NCBI RefSeq assembly: GCF_000697965.2
Contig: NZ_CP015880.1
Location: 1,860,001 to 1,924,000 of the forward strand
DNA: 64,000 bases
Direction: 5' to 3'
Source: Ensifer adhaerens
GTDB lineage: Bacteria > Pseudomonadota > Alphaproteobacteria > Rhizobiales > Rhizobiaceae
Position numbers and translations under genes: made by a program. Of the stretch, positions 22,999 to 31,917 are shown piece by piece (position 1 is the first letter of the stretch; the number at the start of each line of letters is the position of its first letter). The notes below the pieces were generated by a model, which saw nothing but the letters and a program-made list of their open reading frames with translations, was not told the origin of the DNA and ran no database searches.

Positions 22999-23781
22999 TC
23001 AACTCTTGATGAACTGGCGGAAGCGTTCGGACTTCGAATGGGTGAAGACCTCGTGCGGCGGCCCCTCCTCCTCGATCGTGCCCTTGTGTACGAAGACGAC
23101 GCGGCTCGAGACGTCGCGGGCAAAGCCCATCTCGTGGGTGACGACCAGCATGGTGCGCCCCTCCTCCGCCAGACCGCGCATGACGCGCAGCACCTCGCCG
23201 ACCAGTTCCGGGTCGAGCGCCGAGGTCGGTTCGTCGAAGAGCATCGCCTTCGGGCGCATGGCAAGCGCACGGGCGATCGCGGCGCGCTGCTGCTGGCCGC
23301 CGGAGAGATGCGAGGGATAATGGTTGCGCTTGTCGGCGATGCCGACCTTGGCAAGCAGGGCTTCGGCCTCCTCGATCGCCTCGACGCGCGGGCGCTTCAG
23401 CACATGCACCGGCGCCTCGATGACGTTTTCAAGCACGGTCTTGTGGGACCAGAGATTGAAGCTCTGAAACACCATGCCGAGTTCGGAGCGGATGCGGTCC
23501 ACCTGTTTCTGGTCGGCCGGGCGGCTGCGCCCATCGTTCGATGTCTTCAGCCGGATCGCCTCGCCGGCGACCTCGATCGTGCCCGAATTCGGAACCTCCA
23601 GCATGTTGATGCAGCGAAGCAGCGTCGACTTGCCGGAGCCGGAGGATCCGAGGATGGAAATCACCTCACCCTCGCGCGCGTCGAGCGACACGCCTTTCAG
23701 CACCTCGACCGGGCCGAAACTCTTGTGAAGGTCGTGCACGCGGATCGCGACCGGTGCGGTGACGGCGGCGGACATGTTCAA
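22999..23781 (-). CDS. Amino-acid ABC transporter ATP-binding protein
   Basis: A complete 260-residue ABC ATPase: Walker [10 protein letters not shown] at about 45-53, Q-loop [12 protein letters not shown], signature [15 protein letters not shown], Walker [13 protein letters not shown] and H-loop VVTHEMGFA. The HisP/GlnQ-type insert [10 protein letters not shown] before the Q-loop is the kind found in HisP/OccP proteins. The start overlaps the end of the permease gene by 4 bp. The ATG two codons downstream is equally possible. Confidence 0.95.
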   Translation of the reverse strand: MNMSAAVTAPVAIRVHDLHKSFGPVEVLKGVSLDAREGEVISILGSSGSGKSTLLRCINMLEVPNSGTIEVAGEAIRLKTSNDGRSRPADQKQVDRIRSELGMVFQSFNLWSHKTVLENVIEAPVHVLKRPRVEAIEEAEALLAKVGIADKRNHYPSHLSGGQQQRAAIARALAMRPKAMLFDEPTSALDPELVGEVLRVMRGLAEEGRTMLVVTHEMGFARDVSSRVVFVHKGTIEEEGPPHEVFTHSKSERFRQFIKS

Positions 23782-24500
23782 TGGGCTTCTCCCTTGAGTT
23801 CGGCGGAGATCGGCAATGGCGCGCGCAGCTGCGGGTTAAACCGGTGTTCGGCAAACGCAACGAGCCGGGTCAGCGCGAAGTTGATGGCGAGATAGATGAG
23901 ACCGGCGACGACGAAGACCTCGATCACCCGGTAGCTCTCCGAGATCAGCTTGGCGGCGACGCCGGTGATTTCCATCAGCGTGATGATCGAGGCGAGCGAG
24001 GTCGCCTTGACCATGGAGATCATCTCGTTGCCGTAACCGGGCAATGCCTGGCGCAGCGCCTGCGGCATGACGATGCGCCGAAAGATCATGACGCGCCCCA
24101 TGCCGCAGGCCCGCGCTGCCTCGACCTGGCCGTGCGGAACCGAAAGGAGGCCGCCGCGGATGATTTCGCTCGCATAGGCGGCCGTGTTCAGCATCAGCGC
24201 CAGCACGGCGCACCAGTAGGGTTCGCGCAGAAGCGGCCAGAAGATGCTGTGGCGAACGGCGGGAAACTGGCTGAGGCCGTAATAGATCAGGAAGATCTGC
24301 ACGAGCAGCGGCGTTCCGCGAAACAGGAACACGTAAGTGCGGGCAAAGAGATCGAGCGCAAGAATGCCCGACAGACGGGAGAGCGCCAGCCCAAGAGCCA
24401 GCACCGAACCAAGCGCGATCGATGTCGCGGCAAGCTCCAGCGTCAGCGGCAGCGCCGTCGCCAAGCTCCAGAAGGTTTCGATGGCAAATTTGATATCCAT
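23778..24500 (-). CDS. Amino-acid ABC transporter permease (HisM-like)
   Basis: This 240-residue polytopic protein has the inner-membrane component signature region around [24 protein letters not shown] (EAA loop), which contacts the ATPase. It has about five membrane helices. Its start shares a base with the stop of the second permease gene, and it overlaps the ATPase gene by 4 bp, indicating tight translational coupling. It forms a heterodimer with the HisQ-like subunit. Confidence 0.93.
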   Translation of the reverse strand: MDIKFAIETFWSLATALPLTLELAATSIALGSVLALGLALSRLSGILALDLFARTYVFLFRGTPLLVQIFLIYYGLSQFPAVRHSIFWPLLREPYWCAVLALMLNTAAYASEIIRGGLLSVPHGQVEAARACGMGRVMIFRRIVMPQALRQALPGYGNEMISMVKATSLASIITLMEITGVAAKLISESYRVIEVFVVAGLIYLAINFALTRLVAFAEHRFNPQLRAPLPISAELKGEAH

Positions 24501-25219
24501 CAGCCCCTCCTGACGCCGCGCGAGAACCGGCGCTCGGTAACCTGAAGAACCAGGCCCGACACGGTCGAAATCGCGAGATAGATCATGGCTGCAATGAAGA
24601 AGAAGTCGAAGGGACGGCTGGTCGATCCGGCGCCGATCTGAGCCTGACGCAAGAGTTCGACGACACCCGTGACCGAGACCAGTGCTGACTCCTTCAACAC
24701 CACCTGCCAGACATTGCCGAGACCGGGCAGCGCATAACGCAGCGTCAAGGGTGCAATGATGCGGCGAGACTTGAGGAGCCGGCCCATGCCGCAGGCGGTT
24801 GCCGCCTCCAACTCGCCCGGATGCACGGCGCGGAAGGCGCCGCGATAGACCTCGGTCTGCTGGGCGCCTGAGGTGATGCCGACCGCAAGCGCACCGGCGA
24901 TGAAGCCGGGGAAGCTGACGAAACCCTCCGCACCGAACAATTGGCCGACGGCCGTCACCACGGCGCTGCCGCCGAAATAGAAGAGATAGATGACCAGGAG
25001 GTCGGGAATGCCGCGAAGGACCGTCGTGTAGGCCTCGGCGCAGCCACGGACGACCGGGCCGCCGGAGATCTTCGCCCAGGCGCCGAAGGTGCCGATGAGG
25101 CCGCCGATCGCAAAACCGGCAATCGCGATCAGGATCGTCATCCAGGCGCCGGCGGCAAGCGCCGGGCCCCAGCCGTCCGGCCCGAAGCTGATGATGTCGA
25201 GGAAACCGGGCTCAGTCAT
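24500..25219 (-). CDS. Amino-acid ABC transporter permease (HisQ-like)
   Basis: A 239-residue permease of the His/Glu/Gln/Arg/opine family, with a long first helix, the AYTTVLRGIPDLLVIYLFYF segment and the EAA loop TEVYRGAFRAVHPGELEAAT. It partners the HisM-like subunit. It sits 33 bp after the M20 amidohydrolase gene, so the hydrolase probably shares its promoter and the shared divergent GntR control. Confidence 0.93.
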   Translation of the reverse strand: MTEPGFLDIISFGPDGWGPALAAGAWMTILIAIAGFAIGGLIGTFGAWAKISGGPVVRGCAEAYTTVLRGIPDLLVIYLFYFGGSAVVTAVGQLFGAEGFVSFPGFIAGALAVGITSGAQQTEVYRGAFRAVHPGELEAATACGMGRLLKSRRIIAPLTLRYALPGLGNVWQVVLKESALVSVTGVVELLRQAQIGAGSTSRPFDFFFIAAMIYLAISTVSGLVLQVTERRFSRGVRRG

Positions 25220-25252
25220 CGCAGCGCCTCCCTTCGCTTGTCGATCGATGAC

Positions 25253-26677
25253 TTAACCATGGCTCACCCCGGGGATCGGCGGGTCGACATCGTCAGGAAT
25301 GGGATTGACGAAGGGCGTGCCCTCGAGCCTTACGGCATGGTCGGCCTTGGCGGCGGCAATGAGCGCGGGATCGAGGATCAGCTCCACCGCCGTGCTCGCC
25401 ATCACCTTGGCCGCGTGCTCCATGCCCTTGTGGGCGGCCGGCAGCTTGCCTTGCGCCACCAGCTGCCAGGAATGGCCGGGCGTGCCGATCGCGTAGGTCG
25501 CGCCGCGCATCTGCACGGTCGGCACCACCCAGCTCACCGTTCCGACATCGGTGGAGCCGACAAGCGTGCCGGCGCCGTTTTCCGGCGGAAAGATCGTGTC
25601 GCAGAGCGAAACGCCCCGTCGCAGCTTGAGCCCGAAACGCTCGAAGGCAGAGGCGATATCCTCGCCGGTAAAGGTCTCCTGGAACTTTGCCGCCGTCCGC
25701 CGATCGTCCTCGTCGAACTGCGGCGGTCCCAGATGCTCAAGCTGGCGGTGCATCAGCGCTTCGAGCGGGGTGTTTCCGACGAGGTTGGCGTCGCCGCTGA
25801 CGATCTCGTCCGTGACCGTGGTGCCGGTCATCAGCGCCGCGCCCTTGGCAACGCTGCGGACACGTTCCACGAGATCGAGCAGTTCCGGCAGGCTGCGGGC
25901 GCGCACGAGATAGCGCGCCTTGGCGCGGGCCTGCACCACGTTCGGCGCGTTGCCGCCGGTGTCCGTCACCGCATAGTGGATGCGCGCCGACGATGGCATG
26001 TGTTCGCGAAGATAGTTGACGCCGACATTCATCAGTTCGAGCGCATCGAGCGCGCTGCGGCCGAGATGGGGGGCAGCCGATGCATGCGACGCCCGGCCGC
26101 TGAAGCGGAAGTCGAGCTCGTTGCAGGCAAGCGAAATGGGGTTGTTGACGCCGGCAAAGGGTGCGGGGTGCCAGGAAATCGCGATATCTACATCGTCGAA
26201 CACGCCAGCGCGCACCATGAAGCCCTTGGACGAGCCGCCCTCTTCCGCCGGGCACCCGTAATAGCGCACCCGCCCCTTGATGCCGCTGGCCGCGAGGTAA
26301 TCCTTGACGGCGGTCGCCGCCATCATCGCGCCGGCGCCGAGCAGATTGTGGCCGCAGCCATGGCCATTGCCGCCGTCGACCAGAGGCCGTTCCTCGGCAA
26401 TGCCGGCCTCCTGGCTGAGGCCCGGCAGCGCATCGAACTCGCCGAGAATGGCAATGACCGGTCCGCCCTCGCCCGCGTCGCCCATGACCGCCGTCGGCAT
26501 GCCGGCGATGCCGCGCGACACACGGAAACCTTCGGCCTCCAGCAGCGCGGCGTGTTCGGCCGACGAGGAAAACTCCTCGTAATTGGTTTCCGGCGTATCC
26601 CAGACCCGGTCGCTGAGCACGAAGAACCGTTCGCGCTTGGCTTCGAGGAGGTCCCAGACGGCATCGGCATTTTTCAT
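25253..26677 (-). CDS. M20 family amidohydrolase (AbgB/aminobenzoyl-glutamate utilisation-like)
   Basis: The 474 residues have the M20D layout. The metal-binding motif GNGHGCGHNLLGAG is at about 103-116, with CPAEEGGSSKGFMVRAG (catalytic Glu pair) and DIAISWHPAPF next. A lid/dimerisation domain follows (residues about 195-330), with the last metal ligand region toward the C-terminus (PGHSWQ). The closest named relatives are AbgB-type hydrolases of aminoacyl conjugates. It is the first gene of the operon and feeds on what the ABC transporter imports. The exact substrate is unknown. The start ATG at 26677 faces the GntR regulator across 293 bp. Confidence 0.88.
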   Translation of the reverse strand: MKNADAVWDLLEAKRERFFVLSDRVWDTPETNYEEFSSSAEHAALLEAEGFRVSRGIAGMPTAVMGDAGEGGPVIAILGEFDALPGLSQEAGIAEERPLVDGGNGHGCGHNLLGAGAMMAATAVKDYLAASGIKGRVRYYGCPAEEGGSSKGFMVRAGVFDDVDIAISWHPAPFAGVNNPISLACNELDFRFSGRASHASAAPHLGRSALDALELMNVGVNYLREHMPSSARIHYAVTDTGGNAPNVVQARAKARYLVRARSLPELLDLVERVRSVAKGAALMTGTTVTDEIVSGDANLVGNTPLEALMHRQLEHLGPPQFDEDDRRTAAKFQETFTGEDIASAFERFGLKLRRGVSLCDTIFPPENGAGTLVGSTDVGTVSWVVPTVQMRGATYAIGTPGHSWQLVAQGKLPAAHKGMEHAAKVMASTAVELILDPALIAAAKADHAVRLEGTPFVNPIPDDVDPPIPGVSHG

Positions 26678-26709
26678 CGTTTCTTGACTTCCGCAACAAT
26701 AGTAACCAG

Positions 26710-26740
26710 AATTGGCGCCAATTTATGATAACATTTTTGG
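26710..26740. promoter_or_regulatory. Candidate GntR operator, site 1
   Basis: A perfect 14-bp palindrome AATTGGCGCCAATT (26710-26723) is followed nine bases later by CATTTTTGG (26732-26740). It lies 33-63 bp from the amidohydrolase start. The same pieces recur, reversed and fused, at 26850-26867. This is a good candidate binding site for the divergent GntR regulator. Confidence 0.5.
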
Positions 26741-26849
26741 ATACACAAGAGGGTCCTGAAACATTTCGAGCGATGTGCACAACGGCGAGAGGCAGGCAGG
26801 CAACGCCGCTCTCCCGCATTGAATTGTTCACGACAGCATCATAGTTTCT

Positions 26850-26867
26850 CCAAAAATGGAGCCAATT
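26850..26867. promoter_or_regulatory. Candidate GntR operator, site 2
   Basis: CCAAAAATGGAGCCAATT reads on the other strand as AATTGGCTCCATTTTTGG, combining both pieces of site 1 (AATTGGC and CATTTTTGG). The sites are about 125 bp apart, which would allow looping. It lies just over 100 bp before the gntR start. Confidence 0.45.
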
Positions 26868-26970
26868 CCGCTGCGGCGGGCGACGCGAGGCACGCGCCGG
26901 GGACTTGGGACATGCACCAGCAACGTGCGTCAGAGGCCGGTGACAGGCGGAAAGAGAGTGTAAGGCAGGA

Positions 26971-27627
26971 ATGAGCGACGATCTGACGGAAATGCTGGCG
27001 CCCGAGGAAAAGCCCGAGGACAAGAAGGACGTTACCGACCTCCTGCTGCACGACATCCTGACCGGGACCCTGCCGGCCGGCGCCTGGCTGAAGCAGATCG
27101 ACCTGGAGCGCCGCTACGACTGCACGCGGCCGGAGGTGCGCCGGGCGCTCGACCGGCTGTCGCAGCGCAGGCTGGTGCAGCACAATCCCAACCGCGGCTA
27201 CCAGGTCTATGAACTCGACGACCAGCGCACGCAGGAAATCAGCGATATCCGCGTGATTCTCGAAACCGGCGTCGCCGACCGCATGGTTGCCAATGCAACG
27301 CCCGCCACCATCGCCGAACTGCGGCAACTCGCCCGGCAGTTCGACGAGATGTCGTTTCGCGGCTCCATCATGGAGCACTATGACGCCAACCTCGCCTTCC
27401 ACCGCGCGCTTCTCATGCTCTCGGGCAATTCCGAACTCGTCGACGTCGTTGCCGAAATCCGCCAGCGCACCGTATCGGCCCCGGTATCGCAATGGCGCAC
27501 CCGCGCCCGCATCGAGCAATCGGCCCGCGAGCACCACCTGATGGTCGACGCGCTGGAAGCCCGGGATCTGCCCGAACTGAAACGGCTGATCGAAATCCAC
27601 ATCCGCCAGGCACCGATCAAGGTGTGA
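26971..27627 (+). CDS. GntR-family (FCD domain) transcriptional regulator
   Basis: This 218-residue protein has a winged-helix DNA-binding domain at about residues 22-85 (LLLHDILTGTLPAGAWLKQI, then the recognition part CTRPEVRRALDRLSQRRLVQ and the wing NPNRGYQVY). An FCD ligand-binding domain follows, with the conserved Asp/His metal set in NLAFHRALLMLSGN and the C-terminal EHHLMVDALEARD. Such regulators repress catabolic or transport operons and respond to a small acid. It is divergent from the amidohydrolase/ABC operon and very probably its regulator. Confidence 0.9.
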   Translation: MSDDLTEMLAPEEKPEDKKDVTDLLLHDILTGTLPAGAWLKQIDLERRYDCTRPEVRRALDRLSQRRLVQHNPNRGYQVYELDDQRTQEISDIRVILETGVADRMVANATPATIAELRQLARQFDEMSFRGSIMEHYDANLAFHRALLMLSGNSELVDVVAEIRQRTVSAPVSQWRTRARIEQSAREHHLMVDALEARDLPELKRLIEIHIRQAPIKV

Positions 27628-27655
27628 GCGAACCCTCGTCGCTCAAGGGCGAAAG

Positions 27656-28300
27656 TTATCCGCCAAAGAGGATCGTCACCGCCACCAGAACCGCGCCGAT
27701 CGCAGCCATCGCAAAGGCCATCGGCCAGGGGCTTCGGCCCATGTAGCGGCCGAGGCGCGCGCCGATGACGAAGAGCATGACGAGCGCAATGGCGTTGGAG
27801 GCGCGCATGGCGAGCGCGACATTGTCCGTCAGCAGGAAGGGAATGCTTGGCGGCAACGTCGAGGCGACGACCAGCAGGAAGATCGCGGCGGCTGCCTTAA
27901 GGTCGTGCGCAGTCACCACCCTGTGCCTGGGATCGGCGGAAAGGGCCCTCACCCGGACAAGCAGCGCTTCCGTTTCCTTGGGCGAAGAGACGCGGCGCAC
28001 ATCGTCCGGCAGGCTTTCGAGAAACAGTTCGCGGGCGCGATCGAGCCGCTCAGACCTGAGCCTGTCGAGAAAACCGCGCCGTCGCACGCGCTCCACCACC
28101 GTCGTCAGCACATACATGACGCCGTCGACGATGCCCCAGGCGATGTTGCAGCCGAGGGCGGCGACGAGCACGGCATTGACACCGCCCTCGCCGGCCGTGA
28201 CCGTGCTCATGGTTCCCGTGAAGGACAGCGCCATCAAGAGGCCGAAGATGATCTCCGACAGGCGGTCGATCGGATCGAGAACGCGCGACCGTTCGCTCAT
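27656..28300 (-). CDS. VIT1/CCC1-like membrane protein
   Basis: This 214-residue protein starts at the ATG at 28300. An N-terminal helix pair (LSEIIFGLLMALSFTGTMS, LVAALGCNIAWGIVDGVMYV) comes before a soluble helical domain of about 60 residues and three C-terminal helices. The GxxxGxVDGV-like motif near residue 57 and layout match VIT-family proteins, which move Fe(II)/Mn(II) in plants and yeast. Bacterial members are poorly known. Convergent with gntR and next to a LysR gene, without clear link. Confidence 0.7.
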   Translation of the reverse strand: MSERSRVLDPIDRLSEIIFGLLMALSFTGTMSTVTAGEGGVNAVLVAALGCNIAWGIVDGVMYVLTTVVERVRRRGFLDRLRSERLDRARELFLESLPDDVRRVSSPKETEALLVRVRALSADPRHRVVTAHDLKAAAAIFLLVVASTLPPSIPFLLTDNVALAMRASNAIALVMLFVIGARLGRYMGRSPWPMAFAMAAIGAVLVAVTILFGG

Positions 28301-28383
28301 GGCCGGGCACTCGACGAAAGTGGCCAGGACGACAGGAAGGCGGTGGGCAGCGACCGGGAAGAGCGCAACCGCGATATCTCCCC

Positions 28384-29274
28384 TTACTGGACCTGCAGAT
28401 CGGCGAACGCGTCGCGCACATGGTCGGCGACCGCCAGTACAGGCGCCGGCGCATCGCTGATCACCTGCAGGCCGATATTGTAGTGGCCGAGATCCGGCAG
28501 GCCGTCGCGCTCGCCGAGTTGCACCATTTCCCCCTGGACGAGGTAACGCGGCAGCGGCGCGATCGCGAGACCGGCAAGCACGGCGGCGCGCTGCCCGGTG
28601 GTATAGGCGCTGAGGAACGCAATGCGGAACTTGCGGCCGGCGCGCGCGAGTTTCTCTACCGCATCCGCCCGCCAGACGCAGCCGTCCTCCCACATCGACA
28701 CCGGCAGCGGATCCTTCAGATGCGCGCTGCCGCACTTTGCGCCGGCCCAGACCAGCTTTTCCTGCATCAGAATTTCGCCATTGCGGGGCGTTCCCTCGGT
28801 CAGGCTGTTGAAGATGGCGATATCGAGCCGGTGCTCGTCCACCTTCTTGCGCATGGCGTTGCTCATGCCGATCGACACATCGACCGTGACGTTCGGATAG
28901 GATTCGGCGAAACGCTTCAGCACCTCGGGCAGGATGCGCTCGCCAACGTCCTCAGGCGCGCCGACGCGCACGACGCCGTTCATATCCGGCAAGAGAAAGC
29001 GGGAAACCGTTTCGTTGTTGAGCGACAGCAGGCGGCGGGCAAAGCCGAGCAGCAACTCGCCCTTCGGCGTCAAGGTGACCGAGCGGGCGTCTCGCAGGAA
29101 CAGCGTACAGCCGAGCATCTCTTCGAGCTTCTTGATCTGCATCGAGACAGCCGACGGCGTGCGGTAGACGGTTTCGGCGGCGGTGGTGAAGTTGCCGGTC
29201 TCGGCAATCGCGATGAAAGTCTTCAGCACGTCCATTTCGAGAAGCGGAAGCGCATGGCGCATCAGCATGTTCAT
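28384..29274 (-). CDS. LysR-family transcriptional regulator
   Basis: The 296 residues (ATG at 29274, after GAGG) carry the N-terminal LysR winged helix (LKTFIAIAETGNFTTAAETV, YRTPSAVSMQIKKLEEMLGC) and a two-lobed effector domain from about residue 90. The proposed TTG start six codons upstream is not needed. It is divergent from a 92-residue small protein gene at 29387, which it may regulate. Effector unknown. Confidence 0.9.
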   Translation of the reverse strand: MNMLMRHALPLLEMDVLKTFIAIAETGNFTTAAETVYRTPSAVSMQIKKLEEMLGCTLFLRDARSVTLTPKGELLLGFARRLLSLNNETVSRFLLPDMNGVVRVGAPEDVGERILPEVLKRFAESYPNVTVDVSIGMSNAMRKKVDEHRLDIAIFNSLTEGTPRNGEILMQEKLVWAGAKCGSAHLKDPLPVSMWEDGCVWRADAVEKLARAGRKFRIAFLSAYTTGQRAAVLAGLAIAPLPRYLVQGEMVQLGERDGLPDLGHYNIGLQVISDAPAPVLAVADHVRDAFADLQVQ

Positions 29275-29386
29275 GGCGTCAACCTCATTCAAAAAAACTG
29301 AAAGATAGCTTCACTTCATTTCGTTTGATTGAACATCAGCAATGGCCGATAGTCAAGCTCAAGGACGACGCAGGAAGGAGAAACGC

Positions 29387-29665
29387 ATGTCCACCGCAGC
29401 CCTTGTTATCGCCGCTTCGAAGAGTTCCCTCCGTAACAGCCGCCTGCCGCAGGCAGTGGTAAAAAAAGAGCATAGCAGGAGCAACGACATGGTCCTCAAC
29501 GCCCTCAATCAAATGATCGCCGTCCTCGACGGTGTTGCAAGGCAACGACGCGAAAAACAGATCGCGCGGAATCGGGTGGAAGCCCGGCGCGAACTCGCCA
29601 AACTGCCACAGAGAGTCCGTGACGACGTGATGTTTGCGGACCCGCTAATCAATCACCATGTTTGA
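29387..29665 (+). CDS. Small basic hypothetical protein, DUF1127-like
   Basis: A 92-residue protein starting at the ATG at 29387 behind GGAAGGAG. The N-terminal part is Ser/Ala-rich. The C-terminal part is a basic helix (RQRREKQIARNRVEARRELA), then LAKLPQRVRDDVM, which resembles the short DUF1127 motif where Arg-rich helices precede a 'D-hydrophobic' box. DUF1127 proteins in rhizobia bind RNA and affect phosphate and small-RNA turnover. The match here is loose. Confidence 0.5.
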   Translation: MSTAALVIAASKSSLRNSRLPQAVVKKEHSRSNDMVLNALNQMIAVLDGVARQRREKQIARNRVEARRELAKLPQRVRDDVMFADPLINHHV

Positions 29666-29764
29666 TGAAAGGCATCAAACATATTCGTTGGAATGATAAG
29701 TCAGGTTAGGCCATAAATACCATCATGGTCGCGACCGGCTGAGACACTCAGAAGGAGCCATGAA

Positions 29765-29968
29765 ATGTCCAACACTCAGTTTTCATCGGCCTCGGAACGG
29801 GCATCCTCCCACTCGTCCCTTCCGGGTCTCTTCAATCTGCAGGTTCGTGCCTGGGCAGTATGGAAGCGTTATCGCCAGGAACGGGCCCTCGAGAACCTGT
29901 CCTATGACACGCTGAAGGACATCGGCTTCCCGTCGGTGGACGATGCGGTGCATAAGACCGAACAATGA
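29765..29968 (+). CDS. DUF1127 domain protein
   Basis: A 67-residue protein with a typical C-terminal DUF1127 motif (RQERALENLSYDTLKDIGFP) after a Ser-rich start. GAAGGAGCC lies just upstream of the ATG. Small DUF1127 proteins are abundant in rhizobia and have been tied to RNA metabolism and phosphate/carbon responses. It follows the other small basic protein by 99 bp. Confidence 0.85.
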   Translation: MSNTQFSSASERASSHSSLPGLFNLQVRAWAVWKRYRQERALENLSYDTLKDIGFPSVDDAVHKTEQ

Positions 29969-30096
29969 ATGACGGCGTGATCTGTCCCTTCTGAGGGCGT
30001 CACGATCCGGATGAATCGAAGGGCATCGCCGACAAGGCGGTGCCCTTTTCCTTTGCGTTCGAACGTGTCGTCGCGCAATCCGAAACGCAATGCGGC

Positions 30097-30309
30097 CTAG
30101 GTCAGCAACTCTGCGAGAAGCGACGGCCGACTGAGGAAACAGCCGGCGACAAGCCCCACGAACCCGAGCGCCAACGACCCCACGATGCCGTGGCCCAACC
30201 ATCCGGCGTGGGCACCGATGGCGGTTGTCGCGACGATGACCGAAACAGTCCACAGGGCCTTCAGCAGCGAAACGGCGCGCCTCAGAGCTGTTGGCTGATT
30301 CTGCCCCAC
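30097..30309 (-). CDS. Small membrane protein
   Basis: A 70-residue protein starting at a GTG at 30309, which has GGAAGGG 11 bases upstream. An ATG at 30345 would add 12 residues. Two hydrophobic helices (LLKALWTVSVIVATTAIGAHA and IVGSLALGFVGLVAGCFL) form a helical hairpin. Unknown function. Confidence 0.45.
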   Translation of the reverse strand: MGQNQPTALRRAVSLLKALWTVSVIVATTAIGAHAGWLGHGIVGSLALGFVGLVAGCFLSRPSLLAELLT

Positions 30310-30762
30310 GCAAAGTACCCTTCCAAAGAGACCGCCGCATCGCATGTAATGTCGAAAGCACGCGCCGCCAATGGTGTGTGATCATCGGCCGATTTGGCTC
30401 GCACCTCTACTCGCAGTGCCGTTAATCAGGCTAGCGATCGATCCCACGAGGTCCACTTGTCTTTTACCGACACCCGCACCAGCCGTGTGAAGCGTCGCAA
30501 TCGGCAAACACAACCCTGGAGAGCGCTTTGCGAATGTTGCGTATCTCTGGCAGTTCTTGTCCGATAGCGTCAACAGCGCTGTAAAAACTGCCGCTTTCCT
30601 TACAAAAGCCTGAAAGCGGGGCCGAGCCGCCTTTCACCGCGCGATGTCGCAATGCGAAATCTCTTTGCGGTCGCTGCTATCCATGCGAATGTCGCAAACA
30701 GACAAGCCGAAGAGTATCTTCCAAGCGACGAATATACCGCATCGCCAAGCATGGGAAGCCTC
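30310..30762. promoter_or_regulatory. GlxA upstream region with repeated TGCGAATGTYGC sites
   Basis: This 450-bp stretch before the GlxA-type gene holds TTGCGAATGTTGCG (30528-30541), ATGCGAATGTCGCA (30683-30696) and a broken version GCGATGTCGC...ATGCGAA (30641-30658). The repeats suggest autoregulation by the GlxA protein or an upstream regulator. No other gene seen, although an ATG at 30652 would extend the GlxA frame through them. Confidence 0.45.
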
Positions 30763-31767
30763 ATGAACAAGCCACTGACCAAAAAGCGTTCTCTCGTCTT
30801 CTTCCTGGTGCCGAACTTTTCCATGCTGCCCTTTTCGGCGGCGATCGAAACGCTCCGCATCGCCAACCGCATGCTCGGCTACGAGGCCTATTCCTGGCGC
30901 CTCGCATCGTCCGACGGCGAAAAGGTCCTGTCGTCGAGCGGTATCGCGCTCGAGGTCAACTCGTCGCTTGCAGACGAGCGCAAGTTTCTCGGCGGCGAAA
31001 ACCGCCCCTCGATGGTGCTGGTCTGTTCCGGCATCTATGTCGAGGACTTCAACAACAAGTCGGTCAATGCCTGGCTGCGCGAGGTCTACAATCGCGGCGT
31101 CGCCGTCGGCAGCCTCTGTACCGGCGCCCATGTGCTGGCGTCGGCCGGTCTTCTGACCGGCAAGCGCTGCGCCATCCACTGGGAAAACCTGCCGGGCTTT
31201 TCCGAAAGCTTCCCGCAGGTCGACGTCTATGCCGACCTCTACGAAATCGACAGCAACATCTACACCTGCGCCGGCGGCACCGCCTCGCTCGACATGATGC
31301 TGAACCTGATCGACCAGGATTTCGGCGAGAGCCTCGTCAACCGCGTCTGCGAACAGGCGCTGACCGATCGCGTGCGCGGGCCCCATGACCGCCAGCGCCT
31401 GCCGCTGCGCGCCCGTCTCGGCGTGCAGAACGCCAAGGTGCTGTCCATCATCGAACTGATGGAGGCAAACCTCGCCGAGCCGCTTTCGCTGCTCGAAATC
31501 GCCGAGGGCGCCGATCTCTCCCGCCGCCAGATCGAGCGCCTCTTCCGCCAGGAAATGGGCCGCTCGCCTGCACGCTACTATCTCGAAATCCGCCTCGATC
31601 GCGCAAGGCACCTCTTGATCCAGTCGTCGATGCCGGTGGTCGAAGTGGCCGTAGCCTGCGGCTTCGTCTCCGCCTCGCACTTCTCCAAGTGTTATCGCGA
31701 ACTCTACAACCGCTCGCCGCAGCAGGAGCGCGCCGACCGCAAGCTGACGCTGCAGATGGCGCGATAA
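30763..31767 (+). CDS. GlxA-family (DJ-1/PfpI plus AraC) transcriptional regulator
   Basis: The 334-residue form begins at the ATG at 30763 (GGGAAG just upstream). Residues about 10-180 are a DJ-1/PfpI-like domain (SLVFFLVPNFSMLPFSAAIE, with GSLCTGAHVLASAGLLTGK as the nucleophile-elbow region). Residues about 230-320 are an AraC-type double helix-turn-helix (LSLLEIAEGADLSRRQIERL and VVEVAVACGFVSASHFSKCY). Relatives such as GbdR and CdhR control glycine-betaine, carnitine and other quaternary-amine catabolism, which makes it a possible regulator of the mttB genes 25 kb away. ATGs at 30652 and 30751 are alternative starts. Confidence 0.88.
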   Translation: MNKPLTKKRSLVFFLVPNFSMLPFSAAIETLRIANRMLGYEAYSWRLASSDGEKVLSSSGIALEVNSSLADERKFLGGENRPSMVLVCSGIYVEDFNNKSVNAWLREVYNRGVAVGSLCTGAHVLASAGLLTGKRCAIHWENLPGFSESFPQVDVYADLYEIDSNIYTCAGGTASLDMMLNLIDQDFGESLVNRVCEQALTDRVRGPHDRQRLPLRARLGVQNAKVLSIIELMEANLAEPLSLLEIAEGADLSRRQIERLFRQEMGRSPARYYLEIRLDRARHLLIQSSMPVVEVAVACGFVSASHFSKCYRELYNRSPQQERADRKLTLQMAR

Positions 31768-31790
31768 GCGGCAGATCAGATGGATCAGAC

Positions 31791-31817
31791 AAGGGCGGAG
31801 CTTCTCCGCCCTTTTTC
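31791..31817 (+). terminator. Rho-independent terminator of the GlxA-type gene
   Basis: AGGGCGGAG pairs with CTCCGCCCT over a 3-base loop and is followed by TTTTC. It starts 24 bases after the stop. A textbook intrinsic terminator. Confidence 0.88.
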
Positions 31818-31917
31818 GTTGGTGACACTTTCCGCTTGTGCCGTCCTGGCGCTTGCACGCGCCGCTGTTTTGGATTGAATGGTCGGCGTTTCAGGAGAGC
31901 GAGGAGCACGCCAAACG

